Positions 23,109 through 32,787 of a stretch of DNA of 64,000 bases are shown piece by piece; position 1 is the first letter of the stretch, and each line of letters begins with the position of its first letter. Source of the DNA: Miscanthus floridulus. Taxonomy: Eukaryota; Streptophyta; Magnoliopsida; Poales; Poaceae. Where the stretch lies: contig NC_089597.1 of assembly GCF_019320115.1 (NCBI RefSeq), positions 121,816,951 to 121,880,950 of the forward strand. The letters are read 5' to 3'. The notes under the pieces were generated by a model. The model made no database searches and was not told the DNA's origin. It worked only from the letters and a program-made list of their open reading frames with translations. The position numbers were made by a program, and so were the translations under genes.

Positions 23109-25050
23109 TGAAAGGTCCTAATATGGCTAGAGGGGGGGTGAATAGCCTATTTAAAAATCTACAAATCAACTAGAGCAATTTGATTAGTATGACAAATAGC
23201 GAAATGCAAACTTGCTCTAGCTCTACAAGGGTTGCAAGCCACCTATCCAACAATTCTAGTTGCAATGATAGCTAAACGCTCAATTTGCTATGATACTACT
23301 CACTAAGAGCTCTCAAACTTGCTACACTAAAGAGCTCCAGTAGATGAACTTAAATAACAAAATAAGCTCTCAATTCTAATTACACTAAAGAGCTTGCCAC
23401 AACTAGTTTGTAAGAATATAAAAGAGTGAGTAGAGTGATTATACCGCCGTGTAGAGGGATGAACCAATCACAAGATGAAGATGAAAACAACCGATTTTCT
23501 CCCGAAGTTCACGTGCTTGCCAACATGCTACGTCCCCGTTGTATCGACCAACACTTGGTGGTTCGGCGGCTAAGAGGTGTTGCACAAACCTCGTCCACAC
23601 AATTGGACACAGCAAGAACCTACCCACAAGTGAGGTAACTCAATGACACGAGCAATCCACTAGAGTTACCTTTCGGCGCTCCGCCGGGGATTGTACAAAT
23701 CCCCTCACAATCACCGAAGATGGCCATGAACAATCACTAACCCATGCCAATCCTCCACCGCTGCACCAAGTCGTCTAGGTGGTGGCAACCACCAAGAGCA
23801 ACAAGCGAAATCCGCAGCAAAACACGAATACCAAGTGCCTCTAGATGCAATCACTCAAGCAATGCACTTGGATCATCTCCCAATCTCACAAAGATGATGA
23901 ATCAATGATGAAGATGTCTGGGAGGGCTTTGGCTAAGCTCACAAGGTTGCTATGTCAATGAAAAATGTGCAAGAGAGTGAGCTTGAGCCGGCCATGGGGC
24001 TTAAATAGAAGCCCCCTCAAAATAGAGCCATTAGGCTCCTCACTGCACTGAACACGGGCTGACCGGACACTCCGGTCATATTGACCGAACGCTGGACCTC
24101 AGCGTCCGGTCGTGCAATGTGCGCCGCGTGTCATCGGCTTCAAACGCCGATCGCCCGATTTCAATGGTCAAGAGATGACCGGACGTGTCAGTTAGAAAGT
24201 GACCGGACGCTGGACCTCAGCGTCCGGTCGTTTCTAGTAAGGTTCCAAACGCGAATTTTCACGACCGGATGGGTCCGGTCATGCTCGACCGGACTCACCC
24301 AGCGTCCGGTCACTCAATGTCTCCACTGTGCACCACACGTCAGCGTATGTCAGCATTGACCGGACGCACCTTGCCAGCGTCCGGTCACTCTTCGCACCAG
24401 CGTCCGGTCACAAGATCGAGACGCGTGCTCACTGCTACTACTGACCGGACTCTGAACCCAGTGTCCGGTCACTACACCACCAGCGTCCGGTCACTCTATG
24501 AACCCCTTGTCTTTTCAGTCTAGGGCGCCGGTGGCACCATTGGACTATCCGCACTCTACGGGCGGACACTCCGCCGATGAAGTTTCCTACCCTTGCTCAA
24601 ATGTGCTAACCACCAAGTGTATCACCTTGTGCACATGTGTTAGCTTATTTTCACAAACATTTTCAAGGGTGTTAGCACTCCACTAGATCCTAAATGCATA
24701 TGCAATGAGTTAGAGCATCTAGTAGCACTTTGATAACCACATTTCAATACGAGTTTCACCCCTCTTAATAGTACGGCTATCTAACCTAAATGTGATCACA
24801 CTCGCTAAGTGTCTTGATCACCGAAACAAAATGGCTCCTACTATTTATACCTTTGCCTTGAGCCTTTTGTTTTTCTCTTTCTTCTTTTCCAAGTTTAAGC
24901 ATTTGATCATCACCATGCCATCACCATTGTCATGATCTTCGCCATTTGCTTCATCACTTGGAGTAGTGCTACCTATCTCATAATCACTTTGATAAACTCG
25001 GTTAGCACTTAGGGTTTCATCAATTAACCAAAACCAAACTAGAGCTTTCA
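23109..25050 (-). repeat. 5' LTR of the Maximus-like element
   Basis: This LTR of 1942 bases contains, between about 24060 and 24500, roughly eight GACCGG and ten CCGGTC words arranged as loose inverted pairs such as GACCGGACGC and GCGTCCGGTC. These CpG-rich words are largely intact here and partly mutated in the partner LTR. Confidence 0.9.
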
Positions 25051-25744
25051 CCAGGGAAACTAGTCTTGAATCTGAAGTGACCAAGGGGAGGGGAATAAGA
25101 AAAGAACCAAAGCGTATCAAGCTAGGTGGCTGCACAACTTGCTTTGGAGGCTTTTGTACCAGAGTTTTGACAAAAGAGACGCGTTTACTGCTCTCTTTTT
25201 TGATCGAGTTCTTGGTACTTTTGGAGAGAACAGTAGACCATTCTTTTTCTTGTTCCTATTCCCAGAGACATTTTTATCGTTCCCAGTTGGGCATGCCATT
25301 GCTCCAAAGATGAAAATAGACATCGAATTGAGAAGTGATCACTCGACGGAGGCGATAGACATGGAACCCAACTTGTTTGCAAGAAACAGAAAAGCGAAAG
25401 TGGTTCGTGCTTAAGAATTTAACATGAAAACCAGCGGCACGACCACCCAAACACGCTTGGAGGGCCAGAGAGACCGAATCTTCAGTCAACCGAAACAAAA
25501 AACCATGGAAAGTGACCAATAGGAAGAAAGATCCATCAGCCGAAGGAGGGGAATGGTGTACCAGGGTGCCAAAACGACGATCCACTTCGTCCTCAAACTT
25601 GCGCCCGAGTGAGAAATCCAGCCGATCAGCAAGGTCCGAAGAAGACCCCATGGCATGTAGAGGCAGGCGATCAGAGAAGGGATGGTGGTTGTCCGGCGGC
25701 GAGGATCTCATTGGCGGGGAGGGATAGGATAAACTGCATGTCAC
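25051..25744 (-). pseudogene. LINE ORF1 5' part
   Basis: The minus-strand frame from 25744 includes FEDEVDRRFGTLVHH, FFLLVTFHGFLFRLTEDSV and FRFSVSCKQVGF, matching the conserved N-terminal region (DUF4283-like) found in ORF1 of plant L1 elements. It breaks by frameshift near 25274 and then meets the Maximus-like element, whose other side carries the rest of ORF1. A start at the ATG near 25651 (MGSSSDLADR) is equally plausible. Confidence 0.6.
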
Positions 25745-26311
25745 GTTTGGAGTCGCAAGTCATGGAGCTGGTCGAGATCACAAGCACGAATGGCTTAACA
25801 GGGATGCCGGAGGCACCGAGAATGCCTAGAGACACCCATTGCTGCAGTTCTGTTCGCCACTCTCTGGTTGCTGCAAAACATCGAGCAGCTTGTGTGCAAA
25901 TTCCACAGAAGCCACCTCCAGCTCCAAAGGAATGCTGAGGAGCTAGCGCGGGCCTTCCCTGGGCACTAGCAAAGCCCAAGGGAGGTGGACGCCAAGGCTA
26001 GAGCAGCCAGTAGTGGCATTGGAGGTGGCCGCCGGAGTCGGGGTGGCCACAGGTGCACAGACTCAGTCAGGCTGGCAGCAGGGGCGACGGTGCAGGAGCT
26101 GCGGTCAGGGCTAGAGCAGAGCGTAGGGGCGAAGCTGATGAGGCCGCAGCGCACCAGCGAAGTGTGGATGGCCGCCGGGGACGCGCGTGAGGCGGCGGCA
26201 GCGGCGGAGCCTGGGGAGTCGACCTCTTCAGCAGGTACTACTCGTGCTGCAGTGCATGTTAGCACTCCAGCCCTTGATCCACAAAAAATAAGAGCGGGGT
26301 TGTGGAAAAAC
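25745..26311. other. GC-rich sequence, probably LINE 5' leader
   Basis: Open frames run on both strands (for example minus 25979-25671 with GICTQAARCFAATREWRTEL) but I do not recognise them. Position upstream of ORF1 suggests the LINE 5' untranslated leader, possibly with captured gene sequence. Not resolved. Confidence 0.3.
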
Positions 26312-26314
26312 TAA

Positions 26315-26452
26315 GGCATTGTTTGGATACACATGTATTTATCTCAATCCACATGTGTTGAAGTGGATTGGAGTGGAATTAAACTAAGTTTCATTGCATT
26401 CCACTCCAACACACGTGGATTGGAGTGAATACATATGCATCCAAACAAGGCC
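26315..26452. mobile_element. Tourist-type MITE (138 bp)
   Basis: The ends GGCATTGTTTGGATACACAT and ATGCATCCAAACAAGGCC are inverted repeats and TAA flanks both sides (26312-26314 and 26453-26455). The interior is itself nearly palindromic around CCACTCCAACAC, so it could fold into a long hairpin. Confidence 0.85.
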
Positions 26453-26689
26453 TAAGTTGATTGATCCAACAAAATCCAACGTTTCCCACATGCTCCATTT
26501 AATTTGTGGGCTATCCATCAGCAGTCCGAGTTCTAGTATATGGTCGTGGCGGCATCGCGACGATTGGAGCAAGAGGCGATCTAGTCTTAGGACCTATCAC
26601 TTAGGCAGAGGCTGGAAGTTTATTCCAAGGCCACGTATCAACTCGATGTGCTGGTCTTGGGATGATATAAAATCTTCCTTTTCTAACAA

Positions 26690-26950
26690 AAAATATTTTT
26701 TTGAAGACCGGCAAAAGCTTTGCCGTTTATTAGTACAATAAAAAGAAAACAAGGATAATTATAAAGCAAAACATTGTCCTCTGGTGCAGCAAAACGAACA
26801 ACAAAAAGGAAAAGAAGCAATGAAAACACAACCCACCGGGGCGACAAAAACCAAACTTACAACCTGAATAAAGAAAAAGGCAGGACGCCCCAAAAACTAA
26901 AGGCTTAGAACCCTGGAAAGCTTCATCCTCCATTTTGGCCATTTGCCAAA
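26690..26950 (-). mobile_element. LINE 3' end fragment
   Basis: Read on the minus strand the segment ends in TTATTGTACTAATAAACGGC, a short GCAAAGCTTTTGCC hairpin and an A run, the usual 3' end of plant L1 elements. No coding domain is present, so this is a 5'-truncated fragment. Identification rests on the tail only. Confidence 0.45.
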
Positions 26951-27233
26951 GCTATGCATTGCTGTTCAACTTCTAACATTCTATGAAAGAATATAGGGGG
27001 TTGAACCGTCGGGTATAGCCCAAGATACAGATTCAGCATCCATCCTTTTATCTATCAAGTTGGATATGTGATTTTCTCTCTCTAACCATCAACGATTTGG
27101 TCGCGATCCAGATTTAATATCCTCATCAGGATCAAAAGTAAAAAATAGAATGGTACACGATTTATTCAGCCTGTGTTTTATCCCTACGTGCTGCATCTCA
27201 CCCCACGGCGGTGACGACACCCACACCGTGACA

Positions 27234-29109
27234 CAGGGGCGAATCTAGGATAAATTGTCGCTGGGGTTGGACTAGACTTAGAGCCATAACTATAGTTGAC
27301 AATAATCTAATACCGTGCATAAAAAAATAATATACTGTAAAAAGTAAGCATTCATTCAAGGATAAATGTGACGATAACATAATGCAACAAAAGAAACTAT
27401 TTACAAAAGTGGTTACCTCTTATAATTTCACCCTACGAGTACGATCATCCATATTCTGAAAACGAACTATGATATCATCATTTGTAATTGCATCAAGAAA
27501 TTCTTGCTCAACGAAGCAAATGACACAATCGTTCATAAATCCATCGCCGATTCAGTTTCGGAGGTCCGTCTTCACAATTTTCACTACTGAGAAACACCTT
27601 TCCACCGACGCCGTCACAATAGGAAGAACTAGCACAAGTTTGAGGAGCCGATGTACCAAAGGAAAATTAAGATTTGTAGTGTTGATAGTTGGTGCGGTTG
27701 GTCTTCTTCCTTGGTTTGTGCCTATCAATGTACTCTTGATCCATGTCTAACTTTGGGATGCCATGTTGTTCACAAAAAGATAGCATAGAACTTAGTAAGG
27801 AATCCCAGCCATCATCTCTAATTTGCTAAAATTTTGGTTTTGTTAACTGCACCTCTGACATAGCCTCTAAGATGTCTTTATCTTTCCTTTGTAAGGACAG
27901 TGACAAAGAATTTGCATGCCCCAATATAAGCAACATTAACCGCAAGTGGAACACAAAGTCAAAATCCTTGAGATAGTCCATGAGACCACGGGCTTGATGT
28001 CTCTTGGCATCAGTGGGACCTTCTTTTTCAACATATTGGAGCACTTCAATAATATCTGGGAACAAACTATTTATCCTTTGAAGAGTTTTATAATGAGATG
28101 ACCAACGAGTGTCACCGGCTCTTTGAAGTGATTGTTCTTGATTTAATCCCGTTTCAGTACTAAGTTGTCCACTGCCTATTGCTTTACCAACTCTCTCTTG
28201 TTGACTTTCTCGAATCATATCCTTCCTTTTGCAAGAGGCTCCAGCAACATGTCACGAGATTCGTGAAGAACGATGAGTTATATAGTTGGTATTTGTTGTA
28301 TTTGCATCTCTTCTGGAAGTTCCTCTGTCAGGATTCTCACTGTGATCTCTTCTTGAAGTACCTCCATCAAGATTCTCCATTCAGGTGCCTCCATCTCCAT
28401 CAACATTTTCATTATCACTTGTTGGGACTAATTTCCTTTTCAAAAAACGATCCATTGTGCTTTGATTTCCTATCAAATTATTTAATCAACAAAATTAAAG
28501 ACACAAGTAGATATTGAATGCACAGTTAAAAATTCAGTAATTTACTATTTTACTTAGGTGACATGTTTGCTGGCAAGTGGCAAGATGAACAGATGATTCC
28601 TGAAAATATAAAAAAACCATAAGCTGCAAGCATCTCGCAATTGTAGATTGGGGAGCAAAAAATAATTTTGAGATAGGATTTGGGATTTTAGGTTACCTGT
28701 ACCTTGGTAGAATACAGTACAGGTAGGATTGAATCAGGATTCAGGAACGGAGACTCGGAGAGTCGGAGAGCAGTGGCGGCGGCGCCGTCCGCCCGTCCGT
28801 CGTCGCCGTCAACACCGTGCGATGGCTGCGAGCCTGCAATCACGGAAGGACGACGAGAGCGACGGTGCAACGACGGGAGAAGAAGAAGAATCGTCGAATG
28901 TTTCGGCTTTCTGCGGGCTGCAGCTTCGGCAACTGAACGGAGTACGTGACTTTTGGCCTTCTCTCTTGGGCTGCTATTCTTGCTAGGCCACCGGGGTCAT
29001 CTTTTTTTTTTACCGGGGTCATGACTGGTGGAAAGTTATACGTATAATAGATTCGTACGAAACCATCGGGGTCACGCGACCCCGGCGACTCCACGTAGAT
29101 TCGCCCCTG
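27234..29109 (-). mobile_element. hAT-type DNA transposon (1.9 kb), degenerate
   Basis: Perfect 14-base terminal inverted repeats, CAGGGGCGAATCTA on the left and TAGATTCGCCCCTG on the right, bound the element. Eight-base target duplications, CCGTGACA (27226-27233) and CCATGACA (29110-29117), differ at one position. This is the hAT signature. Inside is a shortened transposase-like frame on the minus strand, and a GC-rich 5' part at 28690-28990. Confidence 0.88.
27418..28462 (-). pseudogene. hAT transposase / zinc-finger MYM-type-like protein, broken
   Basis: The frame begins MDRFLKRKLVPTSDNEN at 28462, the usual start of plant MYM-type/hAT transposase-like proteins, then a stop. The middle part includes GLNQEQSLQRAGDTRWSSHY and ATMP-like core pieces (28218-27826). 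The end holds LPIVTASVERCFSVVKIVKT, the hAT C-terminal dimerisation motif, then another stop and the tail to 27418. The TTF zinc finger and most of the catalytic core are missing, so this is an internally deleted, frame-broken copy. The N-terminal part repeats the phrase GTSRRD twice about 15 residues apart. Confidence 0.78.
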
Positions 29110-29212
29110 CCATGACACCACCGGTGGTTGCACCCCCTCCGGCCTCCCCATCGGCAACGGGATCTTTCAACAATGTCATGCCCGAGTGCTAGACTTTCGT
29201 GTGTGACTCTCT

Positions 29213-30081
29213 TTTTCTTTTGAGACAAAAGAAGAATTATATTAAATTATAAAGGAGTACATCATCATGTTATGATTAATCACTCTAGAATACAATACGT
29301 ATACCCAAAAAAACAATTTCATCTATATTGTACTCACGCATTGTATGGCTCCAAATCTCAATCCTAAACCTGTATGACGATTCGATGGATGACCATACAG
29401 GCAAACACTCGGCAAAAGGCCTGAGAACTGATGCCCAACGAACGACGGCCGACATTCCTGCAAGTAGAGTTGAGAAACTTCTTCTTTCTTGTGTCTTCCT
29501 TCTTCCTTCTGCCATCAAAGAATAAGGATAACTGATCTAAATCTTCCCAACTCAAAACCAATAATTGGCTTGAGGGCAGACTTATTCTCACTAGTGCTTC
29601 ATCGTGGTCAGATCTAACCACAATAAAACGGAGAAGAGATTGAAGACAATTATCCCATGGCGGTAGCATTATCTCTGCCCTGATGACGCCGTTCGAAAAC
29701 CTAAGTCTCCATGTCATCATGCCGAGGAAGTTGCTGACGCCATAGTCACCCTCATTTTCATTAGAGTCGCCATGGAGAAAACAAATCCTCTCCAAATCCA
29801 CCCTACCCCCTCGCCTTCGCCGGAAAGGAGGAGGAGGAGGAGATAATTAAATCCCCAATACCAAAAAACTTGGCATGGAGAGACCCTAGCCCTAAAGGAG
29901 TCGGTCTACTGAAAAAAAAAACTTATTAGAGAGATGGATCCCCACTCCCTCCAGCCTCCGGCTAGATGCCGGAGGGGGAAGGGAAGGGGACCAACGGTGG
30001 TGGAGGCGGGGGACGGTGGCGGCGCCCTGGGGCATAGACGATAGGGCGACCAAGTGTTTGGCCTTTGTTTCGGATGGGTGT
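29213..30081 (-). mobile_element. Retroposed segment with perfect 21-bp target duplications
   Basis: A 21-base sequence beginning GACTTTCGTGTG stands at 29192-29212 and again, identical, at 30082-30102. The left copy is followed by a T-rich run (an A tail on the minus strand). This is the pattern of LINE-mediated insertion. The inserted 869 bases contain a minus-strand frame (29801-29364) with FLGMMTWRLRFSNGV and LVRISLPSSQLLVLS that I do not recognise; it could be a 5' LINE piece or a retrocopied gene. Confidence 0.7.
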
Positions 30082-30150
30082 GACTTTCGTGTGTGACTCT
30101 CTGTGATGATCATCCACTATGCCTCTTGTGACTCGTGAGCAGATCCCGAG

Positions 30151-32280
30151 AGATTTTTTTTAAATTGTAAAATTTTCATTACTCAAAGACAAAATACAAA
30201 GATGGGGTAGCGGCCCCCATTGAAAGTTCTCTAGATTGGACTGGGTAGTACAATTTCTAGAATAAACTAAAGATTCTCAAGAGAAACAACAAGAGCTAGG
30301 TATCACAACCTTGCCCTCTTTACGATATTGTCGGCCATTTATTTGTAGCTCTTCCTATTTTGATGATAGAATGTTGTAAATTTGTTGTAATACATGTGAA
30401 ATTTGCAAGTGGATGAAGCATCCAATGTCCAGGATTGTGGATAGTTGTCCTTTTGTTCATCGCTAGAGCTAGGTTTTGTTGTCTGTGAGGAAGACTGACC
30501 TTTCTAGATTCAAAGCAAAAGCAACCTTGGCTGCCAGTAGCAATGCCCAGGCTTCGGCTTCCAGTGGTTGCAAGGCACACGTTGAACCACCACCTGAAAA
30601 AGAATTCCACTACAGAGGCTATGTGTTGGAGATATGAGAATGAATATTCCGATTCCTGTTTGGGCTGCATTCATATTCTGTTGTACACAAACTGAAGCAT
30701 CACAAAAAAAATTGGGCCATCAAGAACCTGCAGAATTTGATTTGTAATTTGCATACGTTGAGATTGACTAAGAGGTATCTCTTCTTCCATTGCTAAGCTG
30801 TAAGCCATATCTATGGCTTTGACTTCATGGAGCACTCAACCAATGAATGTTATTAAACATGTGATCATTTCAAGATTTCCAAAGACACCACATGATAGAG
30901 AAAATTAAACCTGTAGTTGCCTAGGGAGCTGAGGTCCTTGCTGCAAGATCATTGCAATCTGCATGTGAAGTCCATGGCCTGTAGAAGGTAAAGCATGAGG
31001 TCGGAGTTTTATTTTCTATGCATCCACAACGGGAGAAAACTTTATTAATACGTGGAATTATTCGATGGAGTTTGGTTGTTGTTCCTAGAGTGAGCCTAAG
31101 AAGTCTCCAAGCAAAAGTTTTAACCTGTGGCTGAATGGTTTTGTCAGCCCATACTTGATGGAGGATCTGCAACACCTGCATAGGCACTTTTGGAAGCACT
31201 TTTGGAAGTACATTGTCCATTAGAGTTCAACTTCCAATATAAAATATCTGGTCCTATATGTGCAATGTCCAAATAAGGTGATGATTCTTTCAGCATCCCA
31301 AATTTTAGTATTTGGTCTCCACAAATCAAAAACCTTGTCAGGGATTTGGTAAATTGTTTGTTCAAGATTTAACCATTCATGCATTTGTCTGCAAAATGGA
31401 CTCCAAGGCAGGTTCCATATGGATGTGTTACCATCTATGAATTGGATGGTCACATTTTGTTCAAGATGCTGTCTAATGCTAAGAATTGAACTCCAAAAGG
31501 TTGACTTGGGAATGTAAGTTGCAGCAGTACGTGCAAAGAGAAGTGTGGGAATAATATTTGGATTTGATTACCTTTGCAACAAAGGATTCTGGATCATGAA
31601 CCAAGCGTCAGGCTATGTTAATCAACATACCTTTGTTAACAAGTTCAAGATTTCTTATGCCTAGGCCTCTTTCCCTTTTTGCCTTGCAAATGGATTCCCA
31701 AGATCTGCAGTGGATTGGTTTTTTTTTCTCCTGATCCTTTTGAACGCCTTGCCACCAAAAAAATGCGAATAATTGTTATGATTTTGGCTAAACTTGTTTC
31801 TGTAAAAAGAATGTTTCCCATGTAATATATGGAAATTGAAGCAAATACAGATGGAATAAGACTAAGACGGCCAGCATGATTCAGAGTATTAGCTTTCGTC
31901 AAAGTAAGTCATGATATGAATTTGTTGTAAATGAGCTCATAAGCTTTACTCCTGTCCCTGGGAGAGATGATTAAAGGATGGCCTAAGTTCATAGTGCTGG
32001 GCATGAAATCATTAACAGGAAAGACAAGCTTTATTTGGGATTTGACGTGTGGACTAATCTTTTGCCCGAAGAAAATTGAAGATTCTTTTCCCAACGTGGA
32101 GTCTGACCTGACCCACTCATGTGGGAGCCTCCGACACTGGGTCTGCCTTTTTTTTTTTGGAGTCTAACCTGACATAAAACAAAAGGAAATGATTTGATTG
32201 ATGGTGTATACCTGTCTGGCCAAAGTTTATTAGATCATCTGCGAAAAGAATGGAATGAATTGGTGGACAACCTGGACCTA
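30151..32280 (-). pseudogene. LINE ORF2 3' part (RT catalytic site to zinc-binding domain)
   Basis: On the minus strand from 32280: HSILFADDLINFGQ with the FADD catalytic motif of LINE reverse transcriptase, then ESSIFFGQKISPHVK, LGHPLIISPRDRSKAYELI and LNHAGRLSLIPSVFASISIYYM (thumb region), then WKLNSNGQCTSKSA and QVKTFAWRLLRLTLGT of the RT zinc-binding domain near 31240-31080. It ends in an A tail (T run at 30151-30158). Many stops and shifts break it. The 5' part is absent. It could be the same LINE family as the one at 12020-25744. Confidence 0.72.
32098..32173 (-). mobile_element. Tiny retroposon-like insertion in the LINE
   Basis: GGAGTCTGACCTGAC (32098-32112) is repeated as GGAGTCTAACCTGAC (32159-32173). 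The 46 bases between end in a run of T on the plus strand and contain GGAGCCTCCGACACTGGGTC. Removing the insert restores LINE reading continuity around the sequence before GKESSIF. It resembles a fragment of a SINE, but this is uncertain. Confidence 0.55.
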
Positions 32281-32787
32281 GCACAATGAGCTAAAGATTA
32301 CAGCAACCTGTATCTTGATTTGTTGGCTAATCTTTATGATGGCCTGGCCGATCAGAGAGAGGATCAACGCGCGCGACCTGGCTCCAGCGTTGGTGGTTTT
32401 CTCCCGGCGACGTGAGGGCCTCGCTCCCGTCACAGGCAGGTCTCGCCGGCGCCACCTCCTCGCTGGCACGCACGTCTCGACTGGGGACGGATACGGTGTG
32501 GATTTTGGACGACGTGCGTGGCCAACGTGGCCACATTACTATGAATCATGCACCAGCAAAGCTGATAAAAGGGTGAAACACATGACTCTCGACAGTGCAA
32601 AGTTACGTATCATGCACCAGCAAAGCTGGGCAAAATATATCCCTGGTCTTTCAGTATTCAATTTCCAGTCGAGCACATAGAACGGAATCCTGATAAAGAG
32701 CACGACGGCCGCACCCATCGAGCGCTACAAAGCAACTGCCAACTGCACACTCTCTCAGTCTCTGTCCTCTGAAATCTCTCCACTCCA

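Larger units (their letters stand above)
14634..25050 (-). mobile_element. Complete Maximus/SIRE-like Copia element
   Basis: Two LTRs of 1971 and 1942 bases bound a gag-pol region transcribed from the minus strand. Both LTRs start TGAAAGCTCTAGTTTGG and end TAGGACCTTTCA on that strand. Target duplications are CCAAG (14629-14633) and CCAGG (25051-25055), one mismatch. The large gag with two zinc knuckles and the nearly 2-kb LTRs fit the Maximus/SIRE lineage. The element sits inside LINE ORF1. About 1.1 kb between the RNase H end and the 3' LTR holds no recognisable frame, so no env-like gene is visible. Confidence 0.9.

Noticed and set aside
30151..32290. LINE 3' half as the missing part of the LINE at 12020-25744
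   Set aside because: Both are on the minus strand, but this part lies upstream rather than downstream of the 5' half, and about 1 kb of RT is absent from both, so a single element would need an extra rearrangement. Left open rather than claimed.
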